From the NCBI RefSeq assembly GCF_001513955.1, contig NZ_KQ948145.1:152212-216211 (forward strand): a stretch of 64,000 bases of DNA, read 5' to 3'. Source of the stretch: Streptomyces pseudovenezuelae. Lineage in GTDB: Bacteria; Actinomycetota; Actinomycetes; Streptomycetales; Streptomycetaceae. Below, one piece after another: positions 18,322 to 26,678 of this stretch. A model generated the notes under the pieces. That model was not told the DNA's origin and ran no database searches. It saw only the letters and a list, made by a program, of their open reading frames with translations. A program made the translations under genes and the position numbers. Position 1 is the first letter of the stretch. Every line of letters starts with the position of its first letter.

Positions 18322-18650
18322 CCCCACGGCTCCACGTCGACGACCGCGGCCACCGGGATCGGCCCGTAGACGTGCGGGAACTCCTCGGCGCCGGGCTCGG
18401 GCGCCTCGTACTTCAGCGGTACGTCCAGGCGGGCGGGGTCGATGACGAGGAGCACCAGTTCGTCCGGGCCGTCGTAGGAGCCGTAGAGGAAGGCCGCGAC
18501 GGGCGGCAGCTGCTCGCGCGTCGAGCAGTGGATGAACCCTTCCTCCTGAAGGGTGCGGCCGCGCGTCGAGATCTCGTACGTGCCGCGGGCGCGGGCCTCC
18601 TCCCAGAGGGAGCGTTCGGTCAGGTGCACGATGAGGTTCGTTGTGGGCAT
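18318..18650 (-). CDS. DUF952 domain protein
   Basis: 110 residues, matching the DUF952 length. Characteristic segments: EEGFIHCSTREQL (residues about 36-48), LLVIDPARL and EFPHVYGPIP near the end. The fold is related to ADP-ribosyl-type or glutathione-transferase-like small proteins, but no activity is established. Starts with ATG 18650, only four bases beyond the stop of the frameshifted YCII gene on the same strand, so the three minus-strand genes look like one unit. Confidence 0.88.
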   Translation of the reverse strand: MPTTNLIVHLTERSLWEEARARGTYEISTRGRTLQEEGFIHCSTREQLPPVAAFLYGSYDGPDELVLLVIDPARLDVPLKYEAPEPGAEEFPHVYGPIPVAAVVDVEPWG

Positions 18651-18654
18651 GCCG

Positions 18655-19075
18655 TCACGTTAGAGCCTCGGGCGAGGGCACATCGTCGCGCACGGCGGCG
18701 ACGGCCCGTCCCGCCGGTGCGGGGGGTCGCGGCGGGCAGCCGTTGCGCTCGGCGATCTCCGTGACGCGCTCCAGGCTCTCGCACTCCAGGACCCAGTAGC
18801 CGCACAGCAGCTCCTCGGTCTCGCCGTACGGCCCGTCGGTGATCACGGCCTTGCCGTCGATGTCCCGGCTGACGTGCCGGGTCCTGGCGGGCTCGGCGAG
18901 GCCCTGGCCGTCGAGCAGCTCGCCGGTCTCGGACAGGTCGGCGTTGACGGCGCCCATGAAGGCGTACATCGCCTGGATCTCCTGCTCGCTCCAGGCCGGC
19001 GAGTACGCGGAGCCCATGCCGCGCAGTGGCGTCGTAGTCGGCCTGCGATCCCCGCACCATGACCAGGTACTTCAT
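18655..19075 (-). pseudogene. YCII-family protein, single-base frameshift
   Basis: A normal YCII start (MKYLVMVRGSQADYDA at 19075) reads into nonsense after about 16 codons, while the rest of the domain (SPAWSEQEIQAMYAFMGAVN, DGPYGETEELLCGYWVLECE) continues in another frame from about 19023. Dropping one base near 19026 (the G of plus-strand CAGTG) restores one continuous reading of about 139 codons. The intact family is a dimeric alpha-beta fold, often next to ECF sigma factors. Either a real pseudogene or a sequencing error; a downstream start (MGSAYSPAW, 19017) could still give a shortened product. Confidence 0.75.
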
Positions 19076-19127
19076 GATTCCGCTCCTTGAGGGCTGCCGG
19101 AGCCGGGGACGGATTCTCCGCAGGGGT

Positions 19128-19322
19128 TCAGGAACTTTTTCCGGCGGGTGCGCCGCCGTGGTCCTCGCCGGACCCGACGGCCCGGTCGGACGCCTCGCAC
19201 CCGGGGTTGTGGCACGGGCCGCCCGTCCACACGGGCACCCATGCACCGAGCGTCTTGTGACGCCGTACGACTGTCTCGACCGGCTGTCCGCAGACGGGAC
19301 AGACGCGTTCGTCGCTGTCCAT
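19128..19322 (-). CDS. small zinc-ribbon-like protein
   Basis: 64 residues. Two CxxC-type pairs, CPVCGQPVET and CHNPGC (with a further Cys possible in the tail), suggest one zinc site. The remaining C-terminal 20 residues are Gly/Ser/Ala-rich. ATG 19322. Small and without a strong ribosome site, but the conserved Cys layout makes it plausible. No function assigned. Confidence 0.6.
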   Translation of the reverse strand: MDSDERVCPVCGQPVETVVRRHKTLGAWVPVWTGGPCHNPGCEASDRAVGSGEDHGGAPAGKSS

Positions 19323-19360
19323 GTCCTCAGGGTAGGGCGAAGGGGCCGCGGGCGCTTCCC

Positions 19361-19951
19361 TCAGCTTTTCCTTTTCCTGCCGTACGTCCGCACCACCACG
19401 CCGTTGTCGAACACGCGCACCTCGTCGAGCGCGAACTCGGTGACGGCGAACCCGGAACCGAACATCGGCATGCCGGTACCGAGCGTGACGGGGTACGTCT
19501 TGATGACCAGTTCGTCGATCTCCTCATGGAGTTCGCCCGCGAGCCGCGAGCCGCCGCACAGGTAGATGCCGAACCGGCTGTCCTCCGCCTTCAGTTCGCG
19601 CACCCTGGTGACCAGGTCGTCGCCGATGATCTCGACGTGCGGGTCCGGCGACTCGGCGAGGGTGCGCGAGGCGACGTACTCGCGCAGGTGGTCGTACGGG
19701 CTGGTGATGCCCTCCTTCAGGGCCACCTCGTAGCTGCCGCGGCCCTGGACGACCGTGTCGAACCTTCTGGGCTCCAGGTCGTGGATGCCGAGGGCCCGGC
19801 GGCCCTGGGCGGAGATGGTCTCCGGGAACTCGGCCTTGAGGTAGGAGAGGAACTCCTCGTCGACGAACGGGTACATGAACGACGCGTCGCCGCTCTCGTC
19901 CCCGATGAAGCCGTCGATCGTGCAGGCGATGAAGTACGTGAGCTTTCGCAA
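19361..19951 (-). CDS. dihydrofolate reductase family (RibD C-terminal-like) protein
   Basis: About 196 residues from TTG 19951; an upstream GTG at 19993 would add 14 residues but would read through the operator. RibD_C/DHFR-like fold: KLTYFIACTIDGFIGDESGD at the start, IYLCGGSRLAGELHEEIDEL (nucleotide-binding turn) and VFDNGVVVRTYGRKRK at the end. Family members are NADPH-dependent reductases of flavin-like or pterin-like compounds; substrate unknown. Divergent from a TetR gene with a repeat-containing operator between them, so induction by a small ligand is likely. Confidence 0.82.
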   Translation of the reverse strand: MRKLTYFIACTIDGFIGDESGDASFMYPFVDEEFLSYLKAEFPETISAQGRRALGIHDLEPRRFDTVVQGRGSYEVALKEGITSPYDHLREYVASRTLAESPDPHVEIIGDDLVTRVRELKAEDSRFGIYLCGGSRLAGELHEEIDELVIKTYPVTLGTGMPMFGSGFAVTEFALDEVRVFDNGVVVRTYGRKRKS

Positions 19952-19987
19952 GCGGGTCTCTTTTCGTAGGCTGCGCCCGGAGGAAGT

Positions 19988-20036
19988 AACCACTTCATTT
20001 GTAGTGCTTCACTTGTAGTGGTTGCAAGGGTATTTT
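19988..20036. promoter_or_regulatory. TetR operator region between divergent genes
   Basis: AACCACT at 19988-19994 and its complement AGTGGTT at 20017-20023 frame two CACT...AGTG units (19991-20006 and 20010-20020). Direct repeat CACTACAA-TGAAG on the minus strand. A minus-strand promoter TTGCAA-18-TACAAA and a plus-strand TTCACT-17-TATTTT overlap these units. Confidence 0.65.
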
Positions 20037-20091
20037 TTTCGCCGACCCGGTCGGAGGGTCGGGACCGCCGGCTGGAAGGAGAGATTCCGCG

Positions 20092-20682
20092 ATGGTCAGC
20101 AATCCGGAGCGCCGGGCCGCGCTCGTGGACGCGGGGGTCGAGGTGCTCGCTCGCGAGGGAGCGCGCGGACTGACGTTCCGCGCGGTCGACACCGAGGCGG
20201 GAGTCCCCGTGGGGACCGCCTCGAACTACTTCACGGACCGCGTCGACCTGCTGAAGCAGATCGACACCCGCCTGCACGTACGGCTGGCCCCGGACCCGGA
20301 CAAGCTCGCCGAACTGCTGACCCGGCCGAAGGACCGGTCCCTGGTCGCGGCGTTCATGCACGACCTGATGGCCCGCGCGACCCATGACCGCACGGGCTAT
20401 CTGGCCCTGCTGGAAATGCGCCTGGAGGCCACCCGCCGCCCCGAACTCCGCGCCTCCTACACCCGGTCGGTCCGGGCGGACCTCGACGAGGGCCTCCGGT
20501 TCCACCGCGAGGCGGGCCTGCCGGGCGGCGACGAGACGGTCACGGTGCTCTATCTGGCCATGCTGGGGCTGCTGTTGGAACACCTGACACTCCCCGGGAC
20601 GCTGGAGGGAGTGCTGCCGGAGGTGCAGGTCCCGGAGGGGCTGGTGGAACGGATCGTGGAGGCGGTCGTCCCGGTGAGCTAG
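20092..20682 (+). CDS. TetR-family transcriptional regulator
   Basis: 196 residues. N-terminal TetR helix-turn-helix (LTFRAVDTEAGVPVGTASNYF, residues about 25-45 within a 1-60 DNA-binding domain), then an all-helical ligand domain. ATG 20092 follows AAGGAGAG. Divergently arranged with the reductase gene, so it probably represses both through the repeats at 19988-20023. Ligand unknown. Confidence 0.92.
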   Translation: MVSNPERRAALVDAGVEVLAREGARGLTFRAVDTEAGVPVGTASNYFTDRVDLLKQIDTRLHVRLAPDPDKLAELLTRPKDRSLVAAFMHDLMARATHDRTGYLALLEMRLEATRRPELRASYTRSVRADLDEGLRFHREAGLPGGDETVTVLYLAMLGLLLEHLTLPGTLEGVLPEVQVPEGLVERIVEAVVPVS

Positions 20683-20746
20683 TCGGGAGCGCGCGGAGAG
20701 TCCCGCGATCAGCCATCCACCCACCGCTCGGCCACGGCCGCGACTG

Positions 20747-21400
20747 TCACTGCGGTGCCGCGGCGGCGGCCTGCTCGGCGCCGTGTCGCGAGGCGCGCGG
20801 TTCGCGCCACATCGGCCACATCAGGGGCCCGCCGGGCAGCTCCAGCGGCTGCTCCACCAGCTCGAACCCGAGCCGCTCGTACAGCCCCCGGCTCCGCGAG
20901 CTGCTCGCCTCCAGGTACGTCGGCACCCCGTCCCGGTCGCACCGCTCCAGAACCGACCCGATGAGCGCGGTCCCGAGCCCCTCCCCCTGCCGCCCAGGGG
21001 CCACGCCGATCATCCACAGATACTCATGGGCCCGTCCGGCCGGATGCACCTCGGCCGTGAGGCGCCCGATCAGCTCGATGCGCTCGTTGTCCGGATCGAG
21101 AGCCTCACGCAGGGCGGCGAACTCGTCCTCGCCGTCGTGCCCACCCTCGTGCTCGTCGCCCCCGTCCGCGGGCATCGGCAGCCACAACGCGCAGGCGGTC
21201 CCGTCCTCCGTGACATCCACCCGCCCCTCGGCCATCACGATGTCCACGAACGCGGCCATCAACCGGGGATGCGTCGTACGGCGGTACTCCTCCTCCGGGA
21301 AGATCCAGCCACTGACCGGATCGTCCTGGAAGGCGTCGTCCAGCAGCCGCGTCACCAGTTCGCGATCGCTTGCGCCGGCCGTCCGTATCGCCACGCCCAT
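20747..21400 (-). CDS. GNAT-family N-acetyltransferase
   Basis: 217 residues from ATG 21400 (MGVAIRTAGASDREL) with GGGGTGGGG upstream. GCN5-related fold: the acetyl-CoA loop is WMIGVAPGRQGEGLGTALIG (V-x-P-x-x-Q-G-x-G-x-G), with YLEASSSRSRGLYERLGFE as the motif B helix. A long acidic loop (residues about 75-100) sits before motif A. Substrate unknown. Lies alone between the TetR and polyprenyl synthase genes. Confidence 0.9.
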   Translation of the reverse strand: MGVAIRTAGASDRELVTRLLDDAFQDDPVSGWIFPEEEYRRTTHPRLMAAFVDIVMAEGRVDVTEDGTACALWLPMPADGGDEHEGGHDGEDEFAALREALDPDNERIELIGRLTAEVHPAGRAHEYLWMIGVAPGRQGEGLGTALIGSVLERCDRDGVPTYLEASSSRSRGLYERLGFELVEQPLELPGGPLMWPMWREPRASRHGAEQAAAAAPQ

Positions 21401-21620
21401 GCCCCACCCCTTCAACTCAACCACCCTTGGCCACAAGGATGTTGAGACTAACCGGTGAGCAGGCGGAACGGGCATGCGGAACGGTCATGTGGAGCGGTCA
21501 TGTGGAGCTAGCACGCGGAAGCGGGCCCCGCACACCGTGGGGATGTGCGGGACCCGTCGGCCGGAACCCCCGGGGCCCGCGCGGGGTCAGGACCGCGTGG
21601 TTCCGAGTGCTCCGGGGTCC

Positions 21621-23282
21621 TCAGGCGCTGCGCCGCGTCACGAACTCCGCGAGCGAGAGCAGTCCACCCGCCGCCTCCGGATCCGGCACCGCACGGGCCA
21701 GCTGCCCCATCGCCCGGGCCATCCGGTCGGCCGCCTGCGCCTGCGCCCAGTCGCGGCCGCCGGCCTCCTCGACGGCGAGGGCCGTACGCGCCAGGTCCGC
21801 CTCGGTGTACGGCGCCGCGTACAGCTCGGCCAGGTCCGCGGCCGCCGCCGTGCCCGAGGTGAGCGCGGCGACCACCGGGAGGGACTTCTTGCGGGCCGCG
21901 AGGTCCGCGCCGGCCGGTTTGCCGGTGCGGCTCGGGTCGCCCCATATGCCGATCACGTCGTCGATGAGCTGGAACGCGAGGCCCGCCTCCCGGCCGAAGG
22001 CGTCCAGCGCCCCGACGTCCTCGGCGGACGCGCCCGCGTACAGCGCGCCGAGCGCACAGGCGCACCCGAGCAGCGCGCCCGTCTTGGCCTCGGCCATCAC
22101 GAGCACCTGGTCGAGGGTGACCTCGTCGGGGCCGAGTCCCTGCATGGCGGTGTCCTCGTGCTGGCCCTCGCAGAGCTCGACGACACAGGCCGCGAGCCGG
22201 GCCGCCGCCGGTGCCGCGGCGGGGTGAGGGTCCTCGGCCAGCAGCCGGAGCGCGAGGGCCTGGAGGGCGTCCCCGGCGAGGATCGCGTCGGCGTCGCCGA
22301 ACACGGTCCACGCGGTGGGGCGGTGCCGGCGGGTGGTGTCGCGGTCCATCACGTCGTCGTGCAGCAGCGTGAAGTTGTGGACCAGCTCCACCGCCACGGC
22401 TGCCCGGACGGCTGCCGCCCGTGCCCGCTCCCCGCCGAGAGCGGCGGCCGCGGTGAGGACGAGCGCGGGGCGGATCGCCTTGCCCGCGTTGCCCGCCGCC
22501 GGGGTGCCGTCGGCGTGCTCCCAGCCGAAGTGGTACAGCGCGACCCTGCGCAGGGAACCGGGCAGCGACTCCAGCGCGGCCCGCAACTCGGGATCGACCG
22601 ACGCCCGGACCCGCTCCAGGATCACCACGGCCTCCTGCCCATCGACAGCGAGCGTCTCCGACGGGGCGCCGGACTCGTGACACGGACGGGCTTGGGGTGG
22701 CACGTCGACCCCGGGCGGCGGGCTGGCTTGGGGCGGCACGTCGGCCCCGGGGAGCTGACGGGCTTGGGGTGGCACGTCGACTCCGCGAAGCGGACGCTCC
22801 TCGGCCGGCAGACCGGAACCATGGACCGGCCATGCCTCGGAAGGCTGCTCGGCCCCGGGAAGCGGCTGCGCCCCGCAGCGCACGTCGGTCACGGGAAGTG
22901 GCCGCACCCCAGGCCTGTGAAACGGCTGGGCTTCGGGGCGCGCGACGGACCCTTGAAGCGGACGCTCCTCGGACGCCAGGCCGGAACGATGGACCAGCCG
23001 CGCCTCGGAAGGCGGGTCGGACCCATGCAGCAGCTGCTCCCCAGAGGGCAGGCCGGAACCATGCAACAGCTGTGCCCCGGACCGCACGTCAGCCCCGTGA
23101 GGCGGGCTCGCCTCGGCCCCCTCGGGTCGCCCCCTCTCCCCGACCGGTGACCCGACCCCCGAACGCTCGGTGGACGGCACCTGCCTCCCCCCGGTGGCCG
23201 GCGCCCGCACCTCCGTCCCTTCTGTCGCCAGTGCCCGGGTGCCCTTCGTGCGTGCTTGCGTGCCCGTCGTGAACTCGGCCAT
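21621..23282 (-). CDS. polyprenyl synthase with repeat-bearing N-terminal extension; probable encapsulin cargo
   Basis: 553 residues from ATG 23282 (RBS GAGGGGGG); a GTG at 23426 overlapping the shell stop (GTGA) would give 601. Residues about 1-215 are a Pro/Gly/Ser-rich extension with about twelve exact-period 12-residue repeats (about 62-213). The rest is a complete trans-isoprenyl diphosphate synthase: first Asp-rich motif DDVMD (309-313), second DDVIG (441-445), basic GKAIRP and AEAKTGALLG. It would condense IPP with an allylic diphosphate; chain length unknown. In family 2B systems such enzymes are packaged through disordered N-terminal tails, so the repeats are probably the loading signal. 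The shell gene lies immediately upstream. Confidence 0.93.
   Translation of the reverse strand: MAEFTTGTQARTKGTRALATEGTEVRAPATGGRQVPSTERSGVGSPVGERGRPEGAEASPPHGADVRSGAQLLHGSGLPSGEQLLHGSDPPSEARLVHRSGLASEERPLQGSVARPEAQPFHRPGVRPLPVTDVRCGAQPLPGAEQPSEAWPVHGSGLPAEERPLRGVDVPPQARQLPGADVPPQASPPPGVDVPPQARPCHESGAPSETLAVDGQEAVVILERVRASVDPELRAALESLPGSLRRVALYHFGWEHADGTPAAGNAGKAIRPALVLTAAAALGGERARAAAVRAAVAVELVHNFTLLHDDVMDRDTTRRHRPTAWTVFGDADAILAGDALQALALRLLAEDPHPAAAPAAARLAACVVELCEGQHEDTAMQGLGPDEVTLDQVLVMAEAKTGALLGCACALGALYAGASAEDVGALDAFGREAGLAFQLIDDVIGIWGDPSRTGKPAGADLAARKKSLPVVAALTSGTAAAADLAELYAAPYTEADLARTALAVEEAGGRDWAQAQAADRMARAMGQLARAVPDPEAAGGLLSLAEFVTRRSA
22644..23099 (-). repeat. 36-bp tandem repeats coding the cargo tail
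   Basis: Twelve full units plus one shortened 8-codon unit, each starting (H/P/R/Q)-(G/E/R). Examples: HGADVRSGAQLL, HGSGLPSGEQLL, HGSDPPSEARLV, HGSGLPAEERPL, PGADVPPQASPP. The phase is exact (12 residues) apart from the short unit in the middle. Units diverge in sequence but keep Gly at position 2, mostly Pro near position 6, and hydrophobic ends. Confidence 0.85.
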
Positions 23283-23422
23283 GGAACCCCCCTCGGTCAG
23301 TCCGCCAACGGTGCTGCGAGGTGTCTCGACTCCGGAGGCCGGCCGGGGCGCCCCCGCCCCGGTGCCCGCCGGGGGTCCCCCCACCCCGGTGGGCGGGGGC
23401 ACGGCTCCCCGGCGCGGGGACG

Positions 23423-24829
23423 TCACCTCCAGCGGCCGATCTCGACGTTCTCCAGGACTCCGAGCGCGTCCGGCACCAGCACGGCCGCCGAGTAGTAGGC
23501 CGTCACCAGGTACTTGATGATCGACTGTTCGTTGATGCCCATGAACCGCACCGACAGGCTCGGCTCGATCTCGTCCGGGATGCCGGCCTGCTGGAGACCG
23601 ATCACGCCCTGCTCGGCCTCACCGGTACGCATGGCGATGATCGAGGTGGTCCGCTCCGGGGTGACCGGGATCTTGTTGCACGGATAGATCGGCACCCCGC
23701 GCCAGGTGGGAATGCGGTTGCCGCCCATGTCGATGGTCTCGGGGACCAGTCCGCGCTTGTTGAGCTCACGGCCGATCGCGGAGATCGCGCGCGGGTGGGC
23801 CAGCAGCAGCTTGGTGCCCCGGCGGCGGCTGAGCAGCTCGTCGAGGTCGTCGGGGCTGGGCACGCCGTCGTGCGGCTGGAGCCGCTGGTCGTACTCGCAG
23901 TTGTTCAGCAGCCCGAACTCGCGGTTGTTGACGAGCTCGTGCTCCTGGCGCTCCTTGAGTGCCTCGACGGTCAGCCGGATCTGCTGTTCCGTCTGGTTCA
24001 TCGGCTGGTTGTAGAGGTCGGCCACCCGGGTGTGGATGCGCAGGACGGTCTGGGCGATGCTCAGCTCGTACTCACGCGGACTGGCGTCGTAGTCCACGAA
24101 GGTGTGCGGGATGTCGGGCTCGCCGTCATGGCCCGCCGCGAGGTCGATCTCCTTCTCGCCGTACTTGTTGGTGCGCTGCGAGGGGATCGCGCGCTGTTCC
24201 CGCAGGTGCTCGCGCAGGGCTTCGGCACGCTCCGCCACCTGGTCGACGTCCTGGCGGGGCAGCACGAGGACCGTGCAGGCGGTGGCCGCGCGGGCGGTGT
24301 ACTCCCAGATGGCGTCCGGGTCCAGGAGCGCCTGGTCGCCGAAGTAGGCGCCGTCCGCGAGGACTCCGAGGACCGCGTCGTCGCCGTAGGGGCCGGTGCC
24401 GACCTTCTCCACCCTGCCGTGCGCCAGCAGGTACACCTCGTCGGCCTGGGCGCCGAACGAGGCGATCACAGAACCCTGGGTGAACTCCCGCTGCTGGCAG
24501 CGCTGGGCGAGCTCGGAGAGCACGGCGTCGTCCTCGTACGACCTGAGCGCCGGCAGCTCGCGCAGCTCGGCGGGGATCACCTCGACCCGGTCCCCGGTCT
24601 TCACGAAGGTCACCCGGCCGTCACCGACGGCGTAGCTCAGGCGTCGGTTCACCCGGTACGTACCACCCTGCACGTTCACCCAGGGCAGCGTGCGCAGCAG
24701 CCAGCGGGAGCTGATCTCCTGCATCTGGGGTGCCGACTTGGTGGTGGTGGCCAGGTTCCGCGCGGCCGCCGTGCCGAGACTCTGCTGCGGCCGGCCCTGC
24801 TCGGTGCGGACCTCTTCGCCTACCGACAT
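23423..24829 (-). CDS. family 2B encapsulin nanocompartment shell protein
   Basis: 468 residues, ATG 24829 with GGAGGG upstream. HK97-fold shell subunit. The N-terminal arm and E-loop region ([20 protein letters not shown]) is interrupted by an inserted cyclic-nucleotide-binding-like domain, residues about 90-205 ([48 protein letters not shown]), the hallmark of subtype 2B. The C-terminal part ([38 protein letters not shown]) forms the P- and A-domain core. Subunits assemble into a protein cage around the neighbouring polyprenyl synthase. Whether the inserted domain still binds cAMP or cGMP cannot be read; some 2B shells are thought not to. Confidence 0.93.
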   Translation of the reverse strand: MSVGEEVRTEQGRPQQSLGTAAARNLATTTKSAPQMQEISSRWLLRTLPWVNVQGGTYRVNRRLSYAVGDGRVTFVKTGDRVEVIPAELRELPALRSYEDDAVLSELAQRCQQREFTQGSVIASFGAQADEVYLLAHGRVEKVGTGPYGDDAVLGVLADGAYFGDQALLDPDAIWEYTARAATACTVLVLPRQDVDQVAERAEALREHLREQRAIPSQRTNKYGEKEIDLAAGHDGEPDIPHTFVDYDASPREYELSIAQTVLRIHTRVADLYNQPMNQTEQQIRLTVEALKERQEHELVNNREFGLLNNCEYDQRLQPHDGVPSPDDLDELLSRRRGTKLLLAHPRAISAIGRELNKRGLVPETIDMGGNRIPTWRGVPIYPCNKIPVTPERTTSIIAMRTGEAEQGVIGLQQAGIPDEIEPSLSVRFMGINEQSIIKYLVTAYYSAAVLVPDALGVLENVEIGRWR

Positions 24830-25142
24830 AAGGAATTGCCCTCCCGGTACATGCCCGGACGCGCTCTACGCCCGGGCATCGATGTGCAGGAGCCAGCCTT
24901 CCTCACGGAGCGTGCCAGTGCTATTACACGAAAGAGGGGGAATGGATCATTGCGAGGTTGGGCATATGCGCGCTTCCTATCCGCTGACGCCCCCTCAATT
25001 CCACCGTCATGAACGGAATTTGACTGTCCGAATCAGCTCGCACGCTGTGCGAACGAGGAGTCGGAGTCCGCCGCTTTCGGTACAAGGACCAGTAGGGGCC
25101 GGCCGCGGTCGGCGGCCGGCGCGCAGCACGAAGGAGGGAGCC
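24830..25142. other. 313-bp divergent intergenic region, encapsulin leader
   Basis: Holds the 5' leader of the minus-strand shell gene. A hairpin (ATGCCCGG at 24851-24858 with CCGGGCAT at 24872-24879) lies about 20 bases before the start and could affect translation. TTGACT at 25020-25025 is a possible -35 for the amidase, with no good -10 seen. AAGGAGGGAG before 25143 is its ribosome site. No small gene detected. Confidence 0.55.
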
Positions 25143-25733
25143 ATGGCCTCACCCATGTCCGCGGGCAGATTCCTGGCCGTCCTGCGGGCGGAGGGCGCCA
25201 CCGTCGTCGAGGTCGGCGACTGGGAGCACCACAACCGCAACCATGTCGGCGCCTGGGGACCGGTGCACGGCGTGATGATCCACCACACGGTGACCAGCGG
25301 CAGCGCGGCGACGGTCGAGCTGTGCCGCAAGGGCTACACCGGCCTGCCGGGCCCCCTGTGCCACGGCGTCATCACCAAGGACGGCACCGTCCATCTCGTC
25401 GGCTACGGCCGCGCCAACCACGCCGGTCTCGGCGACGACGACGTCCTGCGCGCGGTGATCGCGGAAACGGCGCTGCCCCCCGACAACGAGGCCAACACCG
25501 ACGGCAACCGCCACTTCTACGGCTTCGAGTGCGAGAACCTCGGCGACGGCGAGGACCCCTGGCCGGCCGCCCAGCTGACCGCGATCGAGCGGGTCTCCGC
25601 GGCGGTGTGCCGCTACCACGGCTGGACGGAGCGGTCGGTCATCGGCCACCTGGAGTGGCAGCCGGGCAAGGTGGATCCGCGGGGCTTCACTATGGCCTGG
25701 CTGCGGGGCCGGATCCGGGAGCGCCTGACGTGA
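25143..25733 (+). CDS. N-acetylmuramoyl-L-alanine amidase, Amidase_2 type
   Basis: 196 residues. Zinc amidase fold: HGVMIHHTVTSGSAATVELC (first His ligand, residues about 40-50), CHGVITKDGTVHLVGYGRAN, then RSVIGHLEWQPGKVDPRGF (second His and the catalytic-site residues near residue 180). Cleaves the N-acetylmuramoyl-L-Ala bond of peptidoglycan. No signal peptide or cell-wall-binding domain is visible, so it may be a cytosolic recycling enzyme or exported by another route. Overlap-free and 22 bases before the next gene. Confidence 0.93.
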   Translation: MASPMSAGRFLAVLRAEGATVVEVGDWEHHNRNHVGAWGPVHGVMIHHTVTSGSAATVELCRKGYTGLPGPLCHGVITKDGTVHLVGYGRANHAGLGDDDVLRAVIAETALPPDNEANTDGNRHFYGFECENLGDGEDPWPAAQLTAIERVSAAVCRYHGWTERSVIGHLEWQPGKVDPRGFTMAWLRGRIRERLT

Positions 25734-25755
25734 GCGCGCAGGTCACAATGGGGGC

Positions 25756-26649
25756 GTGACCGGCCTCGACACCCTGCGCCCCCGCCTCCCCTCGCCCCTG
25801 CAGGAGCTGTCGGACCCCCGCTTCGCCCGGCACGGCCTGCGCCTTCTCCTCAAGCGTGACGACCTGATCCACCCCGAGCTCATCGGCAACAAGTGGCGCA
25901 AACTCGCGCCGAACCTCACCGCGGCCGCCGGCCGTACGGTCCTCACCTTCGGCGGCGCGTACTCCAACCACCTGCGCGCCACAGCGGCCGCCGGACGGCT
26001 CCTCGGCCTGTCCACGGTCGGTGTGGTCCGCGGTGCGGAACTCGCCGGCCGCCCCCTGAACCCCTCGCTGGCCCGGTGCGCGGCCGACGGCATGCGACTG
26101 CACTTCGTCGACCGGTCGACGTACCGGCGCAAGACCGAACCGGACACTCTCGCGCGCGTGCTGCGGGCGACGGACGCCGAGGACGCGTACGTCGTCCCGG
26201 AGGGTGGCAGCAACCCGCTCGCGGTACGAGGATGCCGCGCGCTGGGCGAGGAGCTGGCGGGGCGGGCCGACGTGGTCGCGATCGCCTGCGGCACCGGCGG
26301 CACCCTCGCTGGCCTCGCGGCGGGCCTGGCCCCGGATCAGCGCTGCCTGGGCTTTTCGGTCCTCAAGGGCGGCTTCCTGACCGTCGACACGGAGTCCCTG
26401 CAACGCCGTGCCTTCGGTGCCCGGTGCGGTGACTGGACGATCGACGACCGTTTCCACTTCGGCGGCTACGCCCGCACCACGCCGGAACTCGACGCCTTCG
26501 CCGAGGACTTCGGGCACCGCCACGGCCTGCCCGTGGAACGTCTTTATGTCGCCAAGTTGCTGTACGGACTTGTCGCCCTCGCCGAAGAGGGCGCCTTCGC
26601 GCGCGGGACGACCCTCGCGGCGGTCGTCACGGGCCGCCCCTTCCCCTGA
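25756..26649 (+). CDS. PLP-dependent ACC deaminase / D-cysteine desulfhydrase family enzyme
   Basis: 297 residues with GTG start. Tryptophan-synthase-beta-type fold: RHGLRLLLKRDDLIHPELIG, then NKWRKLAPNL, whose Lys is the PLP-linking lysine; TFGGAYSNHLRATAAAGRL; and AIACGTGGTLAGLAAGL, the phosphate-binding Gly loop. ACC deaminases and D-cysteine desulfhydrases share these motifs, and sequence alone does not separate them. The gene follows the amidase closely, suggesting co-transcription without an obvious functional link. Confidence 0.9.
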   Translation: MTGLDTLRPRLPSPLQELSDPRFARHGLRLLLKRDDLIHPELIGNKWRKLAPNLTAAAGRTVLTFGGAYSNHLRATAAAGRLLGLSTVGVVRGAELAGRPLNPSLARCAADGMRLHFVDRSTYRRKTEPDTLARVLRATDAEDAYVVPEGGSNPLAVRGCRALGEELAGRADVVAIACGTGGTLAGLAAGLAPDQRCLGFSVLKGGFLTVDTESLQRRAFGARCGDWTIDDRFHFGGYARTTPELDAFAEDFGHRHGLPVERLYVAKLLYGLVALAEEGAFARGTTLAAVVTGRPFP

Positions 26650-26678
26650 GTCCTGCCAGCCTCACCCCGGCTCCAGCC

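Noticed and set aside
21370..23272. Long plus-strand ORFs across the polyprenyl synthase
   Set aside because: They arise from the 36-bp repeats and high-GC third positions of the cargo gene.
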